NCBI GenBank assembly: GCA_028023455.1
Contig: JAQFVV010000013.1
Coordinates: 13,344,258-13,408,257, forward strand
DNA length: 64,000 nucleotides
DNA from: Epiperipatus broadwayi
Taxonomy: Eukaryota; Onychophora; Udeonychophora; Euonychophora; Peripatidae
Direction of reading: 5' to 3'
Shown: piece after piece, positions 11,036 to 23,525 of the stretch
Layout: each line of letters begins with the position of its first letter
How positions within the stretch are numbered: the first letter of the stretch is position 1
Notes under the pieces: model-generated
Seen by the model: the letters and a program-made list of their open reading frames with translations, nothing else
Database searches by the model: none
Told to the model about the DNA's origin: nothing
Program-made: the position numbers and the translations under genes

Positions 11036-11180
11036 TATTAATCTCTTATTTTCTTCAGGTGTTGCTGGCCTGACCAGTGACAGTACTAGCCTGGGAATCC
11101 GTCATGTACCCTTAGATTCTTGTATGTTGAATCTTAAGGTAATGCTTTAACCAACTGTACTATTTTAGCAAAGGCAATAA
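11036..11180 (-). mobile_element. tRNA-headed SINE (family B), head fragment
   Basis: The segment TTCTTCAGGTGTTGCTGGCC, then CTAGCCTGGGAATCC (degenerate B box complement) and TAAGGTAATGCTTTAACCAA (A box complement) is the head of the same SINE on the minus strand. It directly follows the tail of the plus-strand copy, continuing the tail-to-tail arrangement in this cluster. Confidence 0.6.
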
Positions 11181-12649
11181 GGAGTAGAAATTTCATATAC
11201 TTGTCTATGAAGTTCCTCCTGAACTTCTCCACTTTTTCCTAAGAGCAAAAGGTTGGTTTATAGGGTTATTCCCCATTGTCATGTTAGCAACTTTTTTGAA
11301 TTTTCTTTATATTTTTTCCTATCCAATGTTTTTGTATTTTCCCAATTGAATGTATGTGATTGATATGAAAGTATTTGGTTAGTTTCTCCAAATAAAATAG
11401 GAATATTGCTTTATTACTTTTATATAAAATTGACTAGTGAATAGTACTTATATATACGTATGTATTTATATATACACACACACACGTACCCAATATGAAA
11501 TATTGATCTGAATGTAAAAATATGAGATCACTATGAATAGTAAATTTATTAATATTTTGGGATGCAAAAAATAAAGAATATTAAAAGTTAGTAATATTTA
11601 ATTTCTTAGATTGGCTGTTTCCAACTTAGTTTACAAATAAATAAATTATTCATAAATTTTATTTAAGAATTAGTATTGGAGCACGATTACAGGGCATTGA
11701 CATATATAATTATTTATGACTTTAGTAATGACAAGATTAAACAGATTTGTATCTACAAGAATATTCAAATATAATATTTATCATTATAAAATAAAATAAA
11801 ATAAAGAAATTTATATCTTAGGATTTTTAAACATCAGATAATATTATAACTGTGCAGAAACATTACTTATAAAAGTTGGTTGTGTAGAAACATTTTTTTC
11901 TTCAATGTCAGATTTTGTGAATTGACTTCAGTAATATCTCTGTTTATTTGATTGTTTTTTTTTTGTTTCACAATGACGTCTGTTATGTAGAATCAGCTGT
12001 AAGTATTGTTCACAATAGTAGATAATTCCAAATTTTATAGCAAATGGTTGAAGTTTTTACTTTGTCTGATCCTCTGTGCAAACTTGTTTAACCTACAATT
12101 AAAAATAATTTAAAAATGAATAATTCGTGTGGTGGTCTAGCAGTATGGAAAAGATAATTTTCACAAATTCATTAAAAAAAGTTATTGTAATTGAGCATTA
12201 TTTTAAGATTCATGTATACAATTTCAACTCCAAATGATATTGCTTATGAAAAAAATAAAGAAAATCATAAAACAATGAGTTGTTTCTATTTATACAGGAT
12301 ATAAAGTAGCAAATGAAAACAAAATAATTATCTATTTCTGTAATATTTTTTTTCTTCTGAAATTAGAACTGAAAATTGAAAATAAGTACATGATTACATC
12401 CATGATTTATACATATATTACTTTTCTACGTTTGCATATCTTCAGTATGGGTTGTTTTCTGTTCCCTCAATGTCAACCATTTGATGGTGTTGATGCTAAT
12501 CAAAAACACATATATATTACGATTCTGGGCCTGTGATTTTATCTATATAAATATCGGCTTTTTTAGTTTTGTAATAGGAAATTAGAGGAACTAATAGTAA
12601 ATAATATTACTATTTAAAAAACAAAAATTTTAGAAATTCACATTAAATT
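11181..12649. other. AT-rich non-coding DNA with short microsatellites
   Basis: Contains TA/TATG/CA tracts near 11448-11485. No gene, RNA gene or repeat family recognised. Confidence 0.5.
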
Positions 12650-13770
12650 TTAAAATGATATGCGAATAATTGACGTTTTTTGGATAGTAATTAATCATAA
12701 AATGGGTTGTTTTTGTTTGTGTATATATCTAAAAAGTTACGGTATTTTTTTATTAGAAAATAATACGCGATTTACACAAAATTTCTACATTCACGCTAAA
12801 TTTAAAAATGATACCCGAGTAATTTGCCTTTTTTTTTTTGACAGTAATTAATCAGAAAGTGGTTTCTTTTTGTTAGTGTGTGTATATATATAAAATACCT
12901 TTCTTTAAACACTACATTTAAAAATGATACCCGATTATTATTATTTTTTTTTGGACAGTAATAAATCAGAAAGTGGATTCTTTTTATTAGTGTGTAGATA
13001 TCAAAAGCCGTAATATTATTTAAATACTAAATTTAAAAATGATACCCGAATAACTTTTTTTTTGGTATTGACAGTAATTAATCAGAAAGTGGGTTTTATT
13101 TTCTTTGTGTGTATATATAAAAAGTTATGGTCTTTTTTGAATAGAAAATAAGACGCAATTCTACATTATTCAATTTACCCACAACATTTAAAAATTCACA
13201 CTCAATTTTCAAATGATACCCAACTAATTTGCCTTTTTTTTTTGGACAGTAATTAATGAGATAGTGAGTTATTTTTGTTAGTTGGTATATATAAAAGGAC
13301 CGTCATTGAAATACTCAATTGAGAAATGATACCCGACTAATTTGCTTTTTTTTTTGTTTTTTTTTTTGACAGTAATGAATCAGAAAGCGGGTTTTTTTTT
13401 GTTAGGGTGTATATATAAAAAGGTACCGTTATTTAAATAATAAATTAAAAAATGATAGCCAACTACTTTACATTTTTTTTGGACAGTATTTAATCAGAAA
13501 GTGGATTCTTTTTGTTATTGTGTATATATATAAAGTACCGTAATTCAAATACTACATTTAAAAATCAAACCGACTAATTTGCTTTTCTTTTTTTGGACAG
13601 TAATTAATGAGAAACTGGGTTGTTTTTGTTAATGTGTGTACATATAAAAACTAATGTTATTTAAATAGTAAATGTAAAAATAATACCCGACTAATTTTTT
13701 TTGGACAGTAATTAATAATCAGACACTGGGTTGTTTTTGTTTATGCGTATATATCAAAAGTAACTTGTCA
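12650..13770 (+). repeat. Satellite-like tandem array, about nine units of about 128 bp
   Basis: The phrase AAAATGATACCCGACTAATT recurs, with changes, near 12653, 12804, 12921, 13034, 13209, 13322, 13447, 13559 and 13677. Each is followed by a T-run, GGACAGTAATTAATCAGAAA, GTGGGTT, TTTTTGTTAGTGTGTATATA and AAAAGTACCGTTATTTAAAT. Spacing varies from about 110 to 175 bp, average about 128. The array lies upstream of the first recognised exon. Units are well diverged, so it is not very recent. Confidence 0.85.
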
Positions 13771-14044
13771 CGAATGAATTCTCGCGAAAACGTTACTTTT
13801 TGCTTGATCGTCAAAATACTGCTCTACCGCACCCTTCAAAGCAATTTTTGAGGGTTGCCCATTCATAATGGAATCTTCATGACATCGTTAATAAAGTTAC
13901 AACGTAATAGTAGGTCAGAGCAACTTGAAAAAAAACACCTTTGTAATAAAATTTTAAATAATTATGACAGGCAAAAATTCACACGAAAGTATAGAGAAAA
14001 TAAACATTCTAGCATTACAATAAAGTTAATAACATAACCAATTA

Positions 14045-14220
14045 CGGCAGCCAATAAGGCATTTGTCTGTGCTTTTAGCATAGAAAAAGCCAGACCGACT
14101 CAGCTGTCGGGGACTCTTCCTGTGCTTTATCGTAGAAAGAAGCCTCTTAGGTTGGCTGAGGCTGCCACGAGGACTTTCTGTGTTTTATCATAGAAAGAAG
14201 CCTCTTAGGTTGGGTGTAGG
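14045..14220 (+). repeat. Short tandem repeat, about 60-bp unit, about three copies
   Basis: Units share CTGTGYTTTATCRTAGAAAG, then AAGCCTCTTAGGTTGG. The first copy (about 14068) is the most diverged; the last two (about 14120 and 14178) are nearly the same over 40 bp. Confidence 0.75.
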
Positions 14221-14667
14221 CCACTAAAACGGTATATGTCTAGGAATTGACCTAGAAATAGCGCCATCATGCGGCTGACACAAGGGAATAGAAAACAACC
14301 TCAGTATGTTAATTTTGTCAGACTAATGTCTGATATACTTCTGCTAAAGTTGAAAACAAAGTAATTTCATGTATTTTTAAAATGATCATTCTCAATAAAA
14401 TTAGAAAGTTTGTTTAAAACATGATAGTAATCATGAATTCAGCATCCATAGGAGTGTAACACTTATCATTTATGACAAAGGCTTCCTATTATAATTGCAT
14501 ATTTTGTTTTATGAACAGAGCATTGACAGTAAACTAATCAATCTAGATTTCCCTTTTGAATCTTTTTTTTTTTTTATGTAAGAATAGTCAGATACTCATA
14601 ATCTTATTTACAGAGTAATTAAGTTCGGTACTCATACGTATGACAATCCATCCCGCTTGATGGTGAT

Positions 14668-14765
14668 GTTGCTAGCCAAAAGTAGTAGAAAATACTGTTT
14701 AGCAGGCACAGCTTCTCAATTGCTATTAGTAATTGAGTGCTAGCAATTTAGTCTTTTGGCTAACA
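14668..14765. repeat. Inverted repeat / hairpin
   Basis: TTGCTAGCCAAAAG near 14668 is answered by CTTTTGGCTAACA near 14753; the inner stretch ATTGCTATTAGTAATTGAG is itself partly symmetrical. The arms would form a hairpin of about 100 bases. Origin unknown, possibly a small foldback element. Confidence 0.5.
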
Positions 14766-15000
14766 GCGGCCAACAGTGTGTTTTGCGATTCACTTAGCCT
14801 ACCATATCAGTTAGCTCTGATACATGTTGTTTACCGTCTATGTGAATTCTGACACTTAACATATCACTAAGTTATCATGATAGAGTAATGAATAAATTAA
14901 ATGACGGAAAGTGAACCAATATTCGCTCAGAAGTAATTATTTTCAAACTTAAATGAATTACTATAAGATCCTTCAAATTGGCACACTGTACCAATGTAAC

Positions 15001-15014
15001 CCCCCCCCCCCCCA
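15001..15014 (+). repeat. Homopolymer C tract
   Basis: An uninterrupted run of 14 C in otherwise AT-rich DNA. Such runs are prone to length error in sequencing and slippage in vivo. Confidence 0.9.
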
Positions 15015-15033
15015 AACTTGTTAAAATTAGGAA

Positions 15034-15366
15034 ATGTGGCAATTCGGCATAATTGAATCCAAAGTCTTGTATGTTGCGAGAGCTTGCATTGGTGAAAAAA
15101 TAGCTACTTGTGAAAAAAAGGCTTCGCTCAAGCTGTCTCTATTGCCTAATATATTAAATTACGGTACGCAAAAAAAAAAAAAACATGAAATAAAGGGACA
15201 TTTATTACCAAACAAAAATAAATTGGTTATTGAGGCATTTTTATCAACCAAAAATAAAACTATGTTTGAAGTAATCAAATCAACGTTAGTGAAAAAACAC
15301 GGAATTAACAAACAAACATTTTTCAAATGTATTCAATTACTTTCAAAAAAAAAAAACCTAATCTAA
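15034..15366 (+). other. Unassigned 110-codon open frame, Lys-rich
   Basis: An ATG-initiated frame of 110 codons, unusually long for this AT-rich background. The product is Lys-rich with no domain I can recognise, and poly-A runs create its KKKK blocks. Nearby sequence (15360-15460) repeats short pieces of it (CATTTATTA, AAACAAAAATA), suggesting low-complexity duplication rather than coding selection. Probably not a gene. Confidence 0.15.
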
Positions 15367-15595
15367 ACGAACATTTCTTACAAACAAAAAAATATTGGTT
15401 ATTTTTTAAAAAAAAAACTAAAATAAAGGAACATTTATTATAAAACAATAAAAAAATTGCTTATTAATTGAAAATCTATAACATTAGTTTAAAAAATAAT
15501 AAAATAACGTAATTTTAAAGAGTTGTCTGTGTATTGTTTATTTGTTAAAATATTAAAGAAAATGTAATGGCCCGATAACGTTATATCGATGTGTT

Positions 15596-15856
15596 TTGTT
15601 GGAGGAACAATGCCACCAAGCGGGTTGGAATGTCATAAGTATGAGTACCCTAAGTTCAAATAGAGTATTTCAAATAACCATGGAAATAACAAACATTTTT
15701 TTGTGTCAGTGCCAATCTATTGATCAGATAAAAGATAACTTAGCTAATTTAATTTCATTTCTATGTTGTTTATATGATAAAATAAATCAAAAACTAATCC
15801 TCATCGGTGGTGATTTGTATAAGTCCATAAATAATTTACAGCTATTAAATATGTAA
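15596..15856 (+). other. Unassigned 86-codon frame, possible retroelement fragment
   Basis: The frame ends in a segment reading LILIGGDLYKS, which loosely recalls the (I/V)GGDFN motif of retroelement endonuclease/phosphatase-fold nucleases, preceded by a helix-like segment where that fold has one. It is short, has an uncertain start, and no partner motifs are seen downstream, so the resemblance may be chance. Confidence 0.15.
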
Positions 15857-16491
15857 TGTTGAGGATATAAACTTATTCAGGAAGTAATTAAATCCAAATA
15901 TGTTTATCTGATGAATAAATTAACATCAATACAAGAAAGTAGTTATGATTTGCAAGTTTATTAGAAAATGATTTTATATGAATCTGATTTGTGAATTATT
16001 ATAATAACATATTGGAATTGCTCCTTGAATATGTTTATATTCTGTGTTAAGTATTTAATCTATCTGAAAAAAATCTGATTTGATTAAACTTTAATCTATA
16101 TAAATGTAAATGAACAAATATCGTATCACGAGACTATTGTGAAATTTTGGTGTCTATTATACTTTGAAGATGTTATAAATTGTGATTTTTTTTTTTTTAT
16201 TATAAAAAACTTTCTTTTAAAATTTTAATTTATCTTTAAATTTTATGCAAGACCAATTGTTTATTTTTCAATCTGTCTTTAGGCAGAGAATTTGTCTTGT
16301 TTGTAGGATGAAAAAGTAAAATCAGTAATATGCCTTTTTTTCTGATTTGTTTTCAAATTTAATTGCTAAATTAATGAATATCCTTTTTACAGTATAGTTG
16401 TTTTGTTTTTAATTAAGTAATATTTTATATATAGATAAACTCATGCACATGATCATATTTTCATTATTAAGTGCTAGATTTTATTTTTAAG
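15857..16491. other. Putative intron or 5' region ending in a splice acceptor
   Basis: AT-rich. The last bases TTTTATTTTTAAG form a pyrimidine-rich AG acceptor before exon 16492. An in-frame TAA lies immediately upstream of the acceptor AG, so the coding frame cannot simply extend upstream. Confidence 0.6.
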
Positions 16492-16617
16492 ATTACGAGT
16501 TTGATTCTCCAAGAAGAAGAATGAATTCTAATTTTCAGCCTCCGGTACGGGGTTTAAGAGGTCGAGGACGTAATTTAGCTAGAGGAAGAAGTGGATTCTT
16601 AAGTAGTAATAACAGAG
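16492..16617 (+). CDS. Exon 1 (of those seen) of a charged nuclear-type protein gene
   Basis: A 126-bp exon bounded by TTTTTAAG and GTATGT. Two bases lead in, then 41 codons, then one trailing G that completes GAT (Asp) with the next exon. The peptide begins YEFDSPRRRMNSN and continues with an RG-rich stretch (GLRGRGRNLARGRSG), the kind of segment that binds RNA or is arginine-methylated (general knowledge). GC content is far above the flanks. Translation could start at the ATG at 16521, which has A at -3 and would give a product beginning MNSNFQPPVRG. Otherwise the protein continues from an exon upstream of, or unrecognised in, this window. The preceding residues read in frame without a stop back to the acceptor, so both are possible. 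Confidence 0.8.
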
Positions 16618-19600
16618 GTATGTATTTTCTTTCTCCAAAATTTATATATGTATATCAAAATGTTTCATGATTGAAAAGCATAAAGATCGGCTAGTACTTG
16701 TATCTGATTATATTGATATGAATATTATTGTTATACAATTTGTTGAACAGTGGATGATATTTATGGAAATTACATTTAGCATAAAATACTTCCTTTGACT
16801 ATAATAGTTTTTATTTTTGTCTCATAAAGTACTCAAATTTTAAATGGATTGTCAGTCAGTAGTAATGATTTAATGTCTAAAAATTAGAAATTAATTATTG
16901 GGCATTTAAATGTTAAATACCTATCTTTTCTATACTGCTTAAATCACTGTCACATATTTCTAGAAGGCAGTCTATATCTTTTGTATTCTGAAGCTTACAA
17001 TTTTATAACATCATCAAAATTTCAGAATAAATTATTTACATTGTGAAAAATATCTATATATCATTTCCAATCAGAAAAATTTCAAATTTTTTGCAAAATC
17101 AATGAGAATATTTGATTTTATTGCTTGAAAACTTTTGAATTATGAAGTTGGTGAATGGAAAAGTTATGTTGGAAAGATATGATTGTCTTGTTGAAGAGTA
17201 CTATGAAACAGAATAACAATTTGATTTGTCGTATACTTAAATGCAGATGAATTATGGACATTTAAAGACAAAACAACTAATAAAAAGGTTTGGAGAGGAT
17301 TCATCATGAATAAGATCTATCTTTTTGGTTTATTATTGATTTGTTACTTGAATAGGCCAAGATTTGTATCCTGTATTCACTTTAAGTAACTATATTTTTA
17401 ATAAAAGTAGTGAGCATTGCACATTGCCTTCTTCTTTACTAATATAGAATGTATTTTTTTTCATTGTATAATTGTGATAGGTTGCCAGAACTTAATCTTT
17501 TTTATCATTCTCCTTTGTCTTTTCTTAAATCATTACTTAAGTCAACTTTTCAATCAGTGCTCAAGTGATTCACTTCAATACCATGCATTTGAAAAAACTA
17601 CTGATAATCTCTGAGAAAAAAATATTATCTTCTTACTTAACATGGATCTAGAAACTATTATAATTGTTATCAATATCTCTATCTAAAATCTCTATACCTT
17701 GATGGTCTTTAGATTATTTCTATTAACTTAGGATTTCTGTAATTAATAATTGTAATAATTTTTTTTCTTTGTAATTTTTTTTTTTTTTTTAACTGTAATT
17801 TATAATCAATTGGGAAAGAGATGAAATTTAAACTTAAATATGTAAAGGTGTGCAGTATTATTGCTTTTCATGAAAATACACTTTTAACTTCATACTTTAA
17901 CATTAATTTAGAGATTTTTTTTTTTAAAAAAAGGCATGAGCAAACTTTTGTAGACTTCAAATTTTTATTCTGAAATTTTAATTTAAGTGCAGCTAGCTAA
18001 TTTTGAAGTAAGAGCATATGTTGGTGAGCAAAATTCTTTGGTTTGATTCCACAGCTAAAAGAAAAAAAAAGTTGTCATTTACATGGATATTGTTATGCTA
18101 TTTATTTTTTATATTGAAATATCATTTAATCTTACAACAAATCTCAGTTCTGTTGTTACAATAAACATCAAATTAGAGCATCTTCAGTCATCATTACATT
18201 TTATGTCTAAATGCAAATTTCATTTTCAAAATCAAAATCTTCCTGCTCTTTAATTTTTCAACATTTTTATAAACTTTATTATGAATTGCTAAGCATTCAT
18301 TGAAATTATTAAAACATTGAGCATCTTCACTTATGATTACTACTTTACCTTTAAATGTTAATGTATTTTTTTTATATCTGAATATTGACCTTTACGTTGT
18401 TATTTTTTTTCATTATCGAACCAGTTTTGAAAATTAAATGCACTAGAGATGTCTCAGACATCTATTAATCTTCCCAGTTTTTATTCATAACAGTAAAGTG
18501 CTCTATAAGCAAAAATCGAAAACATTTTACATTTAACAGAACAGTTTATAATTGTGCAACTTGTGTTTTTGTTGGTACCAGATTGCAATAAAACATGAAA
18601 GTTAAAAAGAATTTAGCGATTTCATAATCTATTTTCAAAGCAATAATGGCTGTACTTGAGAAAGAAAAGTCATAATAAAGGATTATCGTTGACAAATTTC
18701 TCATCAGAAATTTTAAAGTGTACTTCTTGACAATTATTTGGAACAAATCAATGATTCTCAACCTAGCTAAGCGGGATTCTGAAATTCCTTTGATCTAAGC
18801 ATTTTATCTATAGAAGCTATATAGATAGACCAAGGAGTTATTTTGGATTGATTTGCTTAGAGTTAAGAAAAATGATTTAAAAGATTGCAGTGAGTAGACT
18901 GTCCCGAAAGCGCTTGGCAGTAAAAATTTTGACAATTTATTAATAGCTTCATTACCTGTGCGCAGAGCACATATATATATTAATTTATTTAAGCGTTAAT
19001 GAAGTAAAATCTTAACTATTTCAATAATCTGTTTTGTGAAATAGTAGGAATAGTTTTTCTCCAAACAAAACTTTTGGAAGTTTCCAGTGAAGATTTGGGT
19101 TATTTTCATATTGTAAATTAGAGAAAATTTGTTATATTTCTCATTTTTATGAATATGTCTCTTAATGATATACAGTTGTGTTTATACAAAATTATTTGCA
19201 AACATAAACAAATTTTATTTTGATTGAGTTGTTTTAGCTGTTAGAATAATTTAAATAGTATTAGATTATTTCTTAATTGTGTATTGTGATTAGAATTTAT
19301 ACTTTATAATTAAAGTCGTAAGTTTGACTAATTGTCATATTACAGATTGTCCCATAAAAATAATATTGTAAAAAAAAAAAGAAGAAAAGCATTAAATTAC
19401 AGAAATTTGTTATATATGATTATTATTATTCTCAAAGACAAATTTACATCCTTTTTTTAAATCAACAATTTACTTTATGGAGGTAAGGATAATGGCATTA
19501 CATGCCTTAATAATATTTTTGAAGCAAACGTTTAACATTTCCTAATTTATTTATTTTTGCATATATCTACACAATCATTGAATTTTATTCATTTTCCAGA

Positions 19601-21015
19601 ATAACATTCTTTAATTTAATAGAAATTTATGTGTCTGTATTTGTAAAACATAACACAATATATACTATTGTTTTGGGTTACTCCCAACAAGCCACAAAGT
19701 AATTATTTTGGGATTGCTACTATATTGATTAAAAAGTTATGCCATATCTCCTGAAGGAGCATTTAGCATAAACATATTAATACTTTTTTTAGAAATTAAA
19801 TATCTATTGTATTACAATCTGAATGATATCCATTCAATTTTGCCGTAATTTTTTACTACCTTTGATTTCTATTATTAAAATTATTTGGATTTCTTTTTCT
19901 AGATATATCATATTCTCTAAAAGTATATGTTAATTTTATAGTGCTACCCTCATAGAAGGTACTACATATATATAATGTATAAGCAAATGTTAAAACATTT
20001 AACGACTAAACAGGTTTGGGTTTGAAATGTGAATGAATTTATTTGAAGCTAAATACTTTCAATACCATATAGTATCATAATAAAAGGGGAGAGAATTGTC
20101 ACCCATAAATAATGTATCTGTTGAATAATAAATTGATTGAGATCAAAATGAATATTTAAAGGTGAATTTGCTTACTAATAAGAAGTGAGAGAGCTATAAA
20201 TGCCATTTTTTAGAAAGAGTAATGCTGGAGTCTTTTTTATTGATGGCATGGATATCTTTGCCAATTGACAAAGCCTCCTTAACCCTTCTCTTTTGATTAT
20301 TGTGCTCTGAACAAATGATGTCAGCTATGGAAAGATCTAAGTTATGACCAGACAGCAACTCATGGTCAAGAAAAAGGGAAGAATATTCTGTGCTTTTACT
20401 AGCATGGTTATACAGATAATTGTATTGGATGAGTCTAGTGGCCATAGCGGTGCAGGTTTCCTCGTAGTATACCTTTATAAACAAATAGGATCAGCATAGC
20501 TGATCTTATAAACAATTTGATGTGAGTTCTCTTTAGGGAGCTTATCCTTTGAATTATAAAAGCTTGTTAAGAGACAGAGGTGAATGAAAAGTAATGTTGT
20601 ATTTATTTATACAATATTTTTTAGCTTATTCATGATTTTCAAGATGTAGGGGAGACCTAGATCATTTTTTATCATTGGGGAGAGCAATTGTAGGGAGAGA
20701 GATTTTATTGTAAAAGTTAGTAATGATTGTGTGAATATTTTTAAGAGTGTATTCTATGTTGATGAGGTCTCTAATAAATAATTTCATTTTTTGTTTCCAA
20801 TCAGCCTCAAATTTGCAGAGCTTAAGATTTTTATGAAGAAAGTTTTTTAGGCCTGTGTATTTATATGCGAGAGGAGTATTAGGTTCGCGTATATAGTACC
20901 TCTAATGCCCGAAGGATTTCAAATCACTCTATAATCTAAGTGCAAATAATTACATATAAATATTTGGCATTCTTTATAAATAATAAAACAACTGAAAATT
21001 TTACTACTTGTTTAG
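16618..21015 (+). other. Intron, 4398 bp
   Basis: GTATGT donor and TTGTTTAG acceptor. AT-rich; contains a Penelope-like 3' fragment at 20190-20905 on the opposite strand. No other exon was found, and the phase matches directly across it. Confidence 0.75.
20190..20905 (-). mobile_element. Penelope-like element 3' fragment (thumb/linker and GIY-YIG domain)
   Basis: Minus-strand reading from about 20905 downward starts with LAYKYTGLKNFLHKN and a stretch with LHLENHE. It continues with YNITFHSPLSLNKLLYNSKD, then KLPKENSHQIVYKISYAD (entry to the GIY-YIG domain, VYKI as the GIY element). After a frame change comes the open frame 20194-20484 with HNNQKRRVKEALSIGKDIHAI and a final SKKWHL. This order (L(N/Y)S.KD.(I/L)PKE...VYKI, then KRR..EAL) is typical of Penelope C-termini. 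The cysteine-rich YIG part is degraded. Stops and at least one frameshift make it dead. The tail motif is shared with the copies at 33900-35960 and 62088-62592. Confidence 0.8.
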
Positions 21016-21148
21016 ATTCTAGATTTGATAGACTGGGTCATCATGATCCAGGTCTTGGACCAATGAGAGAATGGGAAGATCACCAATTTGATGAAAGAGA
21101 TTTGGCTATAGAAAGACGTCGTGAAATAGAACATATGCGATCTAGCAG
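21016..21148 (+). CDS. Exon 2 of the charged nuclear-type protein gene
   Basis: A 133-bp exon between TTGTTTAG and GTAAGA. With the carried-in G it encodes DSRFDRLGHHDPGLGPMREW, then acidic-basic DERDLAIERRREIEHMRSS, and leaves two bases (AG) that complete an Arg codon with exon 43673. The RFDRLG...GLGP stretch looks structured or conserved rather than low-complexity, and would be the best query for naming the family. The second half is predicted to be helical (ERDLAIERRREIEHM). Splice-site quality, GC content and exact phase fit on both sides support it. Confidence 0.85.
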
Positions 21149-22596
21149 GTAAGAAAAAAGTCTAAAATTATAGTTTGAGAAAAATAATTTTTAAGTTTTT
21201 TATAGTGTTGATAGTATTAATTTAAAAAACATTAATTATTGATTTACACATAAGTAAATAGACCAATTAAGGTGTGGATATAAAATTTAATGTGTATAGT
21301 TATTATTATTAAAACCTAACTTGAAAGCTCTTTTTTTGTAGGCAGATTGCCTACTTTGTCAGAAGTTGGAAGAAATAATCTGACAGTATTTATCACGGTT
21401 TCCCAAAATAAGACCTAACCAGAAAATAAGTCTTAGCATGATTTTTTTCAGAATGCTGATAATATAAGCCCTAGTTAAGATTATCAGCCAAATAGATGGC
21501 TTTTAAGTACTTATTTTATTTTGATTTAATACTTAGGTTTAGAATGTTTGATTTAGTTTTAGAGTTTCATCATGGTAGCTTTTAAATATTCAAGATAAAA
21601 AAGAAAAATCGGTTTGATTTCTTAAACATTTTTTTCTTCTAAAAGATTTTAAATAACTGAAGTGATTTAATAATCAAAGTTTTGCTTAAGTTAAATCATA
21701 AATATTTTTCCTAAAGAAAAGTTTCTTAAAAAAAATCCTCAAGCAGGACTATTGCAAATAATTTGGAAAGTATTTACAATGAGTGTGCTTGATAGCAGAT
21801 GGACATGGTTGTATCTTATAAGAATCTGTGATAGATGTACCTAATGTACACATGTGAAATGGAGTAACATTTTCTGAATTTTGGTGCCTGCATTTTTTTG
21901 TTGCTTTTGAATGGACAAATCATTCTTAACTAATTACCACTCCTGTCTCGTAAGGTTTCAATTAACACATGATTTAATGGTAAATTTAAGTGGAATAATA
22001 TTTTGATCTCAAGATAAGATGAGTGCAAAAAGAAATGATTATTTCAGCGATTACAAAAGAGGAATTGTTGAAGGCTCCTGGGCTAAACTCTTTTGGAGCA
22101 AAAATTAATATAAGACCCGATTTTATTTTTGGAGAAACACAGTATATATTTACTAATGTTTCAGTTACTATTTATATTTAATCTTCATATGAAGTAAACA
22201 TTCTAATTATGGAAAAAATTTTAAAATTTTATTTTAATAATATAAGATTGTATGTGTGTATATATATATCCAATTATTATTTAATAGCATTTTAAATGAG
22301 AATAATTAAGTACTCTAAATATAAGGTGTTATATAATTGCCAAATCGAGAACTATGGCAATGCTAAGCTCACATGATTGATTTCAGGGGAACTTCCTTCA
22401 TTAGCTTTGCCAAGATACAGCATCATTATCTATAAATCAGAATTGGATTGAATCTTATTTATATTAAGCATATTCCCTTCACTTATTTTATTTCAAAATA
22501 TGAACATTAATAAATCGTGTAACTATTCTGGTTAGATAGGAATTATAATCAATTTTATTTTTTTACAAATCTTATTATTGATATATATATATAAAG

Positions 22597-22972
22597 AAGG
22601 TGCTCTTTATGTAAACATTAGAATGATCACCTTTCCAAATACTATTATTATTTGCCAGTCTTTCCCCATGCTGCTAAAGCAATGTAAAATAATCATTTAT
22701 GTAACTAGCTCTGATCTTTATAGAGAGGACAAGTCTGATGAGTGATATTATTTAGATAGAACTCCATGTCAGAGATCTTTGTTTGCATCTGTTCCAAATT
22801 TGGATTTCAGCCTAAATATATCACTTATTAGGTTTGTTCTCTCTATAAAGATGAGATCTAACATTATATAAATGATCATTTTCTTTTCCTTTTTACAGTT
22901 CAACAAAAGAGCTGATCTATTGGTATTATTAACAGTGTTAAAAAGGTGACCATTCTACTGTTTACATATAAT
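22597..22972. mobile_element. Foldback element (family G), about 375 bp
   Basis: Outer arms TATGTAAACATTAGAATG and GGTGACC, near 22608-22632, are answered by AAAGGTGACCATTCTACTG and TTTACATATAA at 22944-22971. Inner arms AATAATCATTTATGTAAC/CTTTATAGAGAG (22689-22730) are answered by CTCTCTATAAAG/TATATAAATGATCATTTT (22838-22885). The whole is a near-continuous imperfect palindrome with a centre near 22785. No coding capacity. Probably a MITE or foldback copy; family unknown. Confidence 0.7.
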
Positions 22973-23525
22973 GAAAACTAAATTAACTATTTCATATCAA
23001 AATTATTATTTATTTTATTGAATTCATAATTATAATTTGCTATTTTCTACATGAAATTTATATTTATTAATATGATGTCTTTTACACAATTAGTAATCAG
23101 GCGGAAACTTTTCTATTTATATAAATCTTACCAATTGAATTGAATGTGCACAAAACATTACCAATTAGATAAGTGATGTATTATAGAGCTTTATTTTACA
23201 TTATTACATTTTTGTCATTAGTTGTGGATATTTCAACTTTCACATTTTCAAATAAAGCAAATGAAATCTGTTTAATACAAATAAGATCCATGCATTGTCT
23301 GATTTGTTATAAGTGATGTTAGAGTTTGTCACAACTGTTGAAGAATGGTCCCCTAAAACTGATCTTTTGAACTTTGTTTTATCATAGCACCCAGTTCTGA
23401 ATTTAGTTATTGTATTTCTTATATCTTAATTAAATATTGATTTAATAGAGTACATTTAATACCTTTTTCATTATATATTCTAACCTACGAAAATTAGAAG
23501 ATTCCTAATTAAAATTAAAGACAAT

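Larger units (their letters stand above)
13771..15000. other. Non-coding segment, slightly GC-richer, with small repeats
   Basis: This stretch is less AT-rich than its surroundings (for example 13770-13870 and 14040-14290) but has no convincing coding frame. It holds the tandem repeat at 14045-14220 and the inverted repeat at 14668-14765. Confidence 0.4.

Noticed and set aside
18546-18761. 71-codon minus-strand frame and a nearby ATGATTCTCAACCTAGCTA resembling a hAT terminal repeat
   Set aside because: No domain in the frame, and no matching opposite terminal repeat was found within the next few kilobases.
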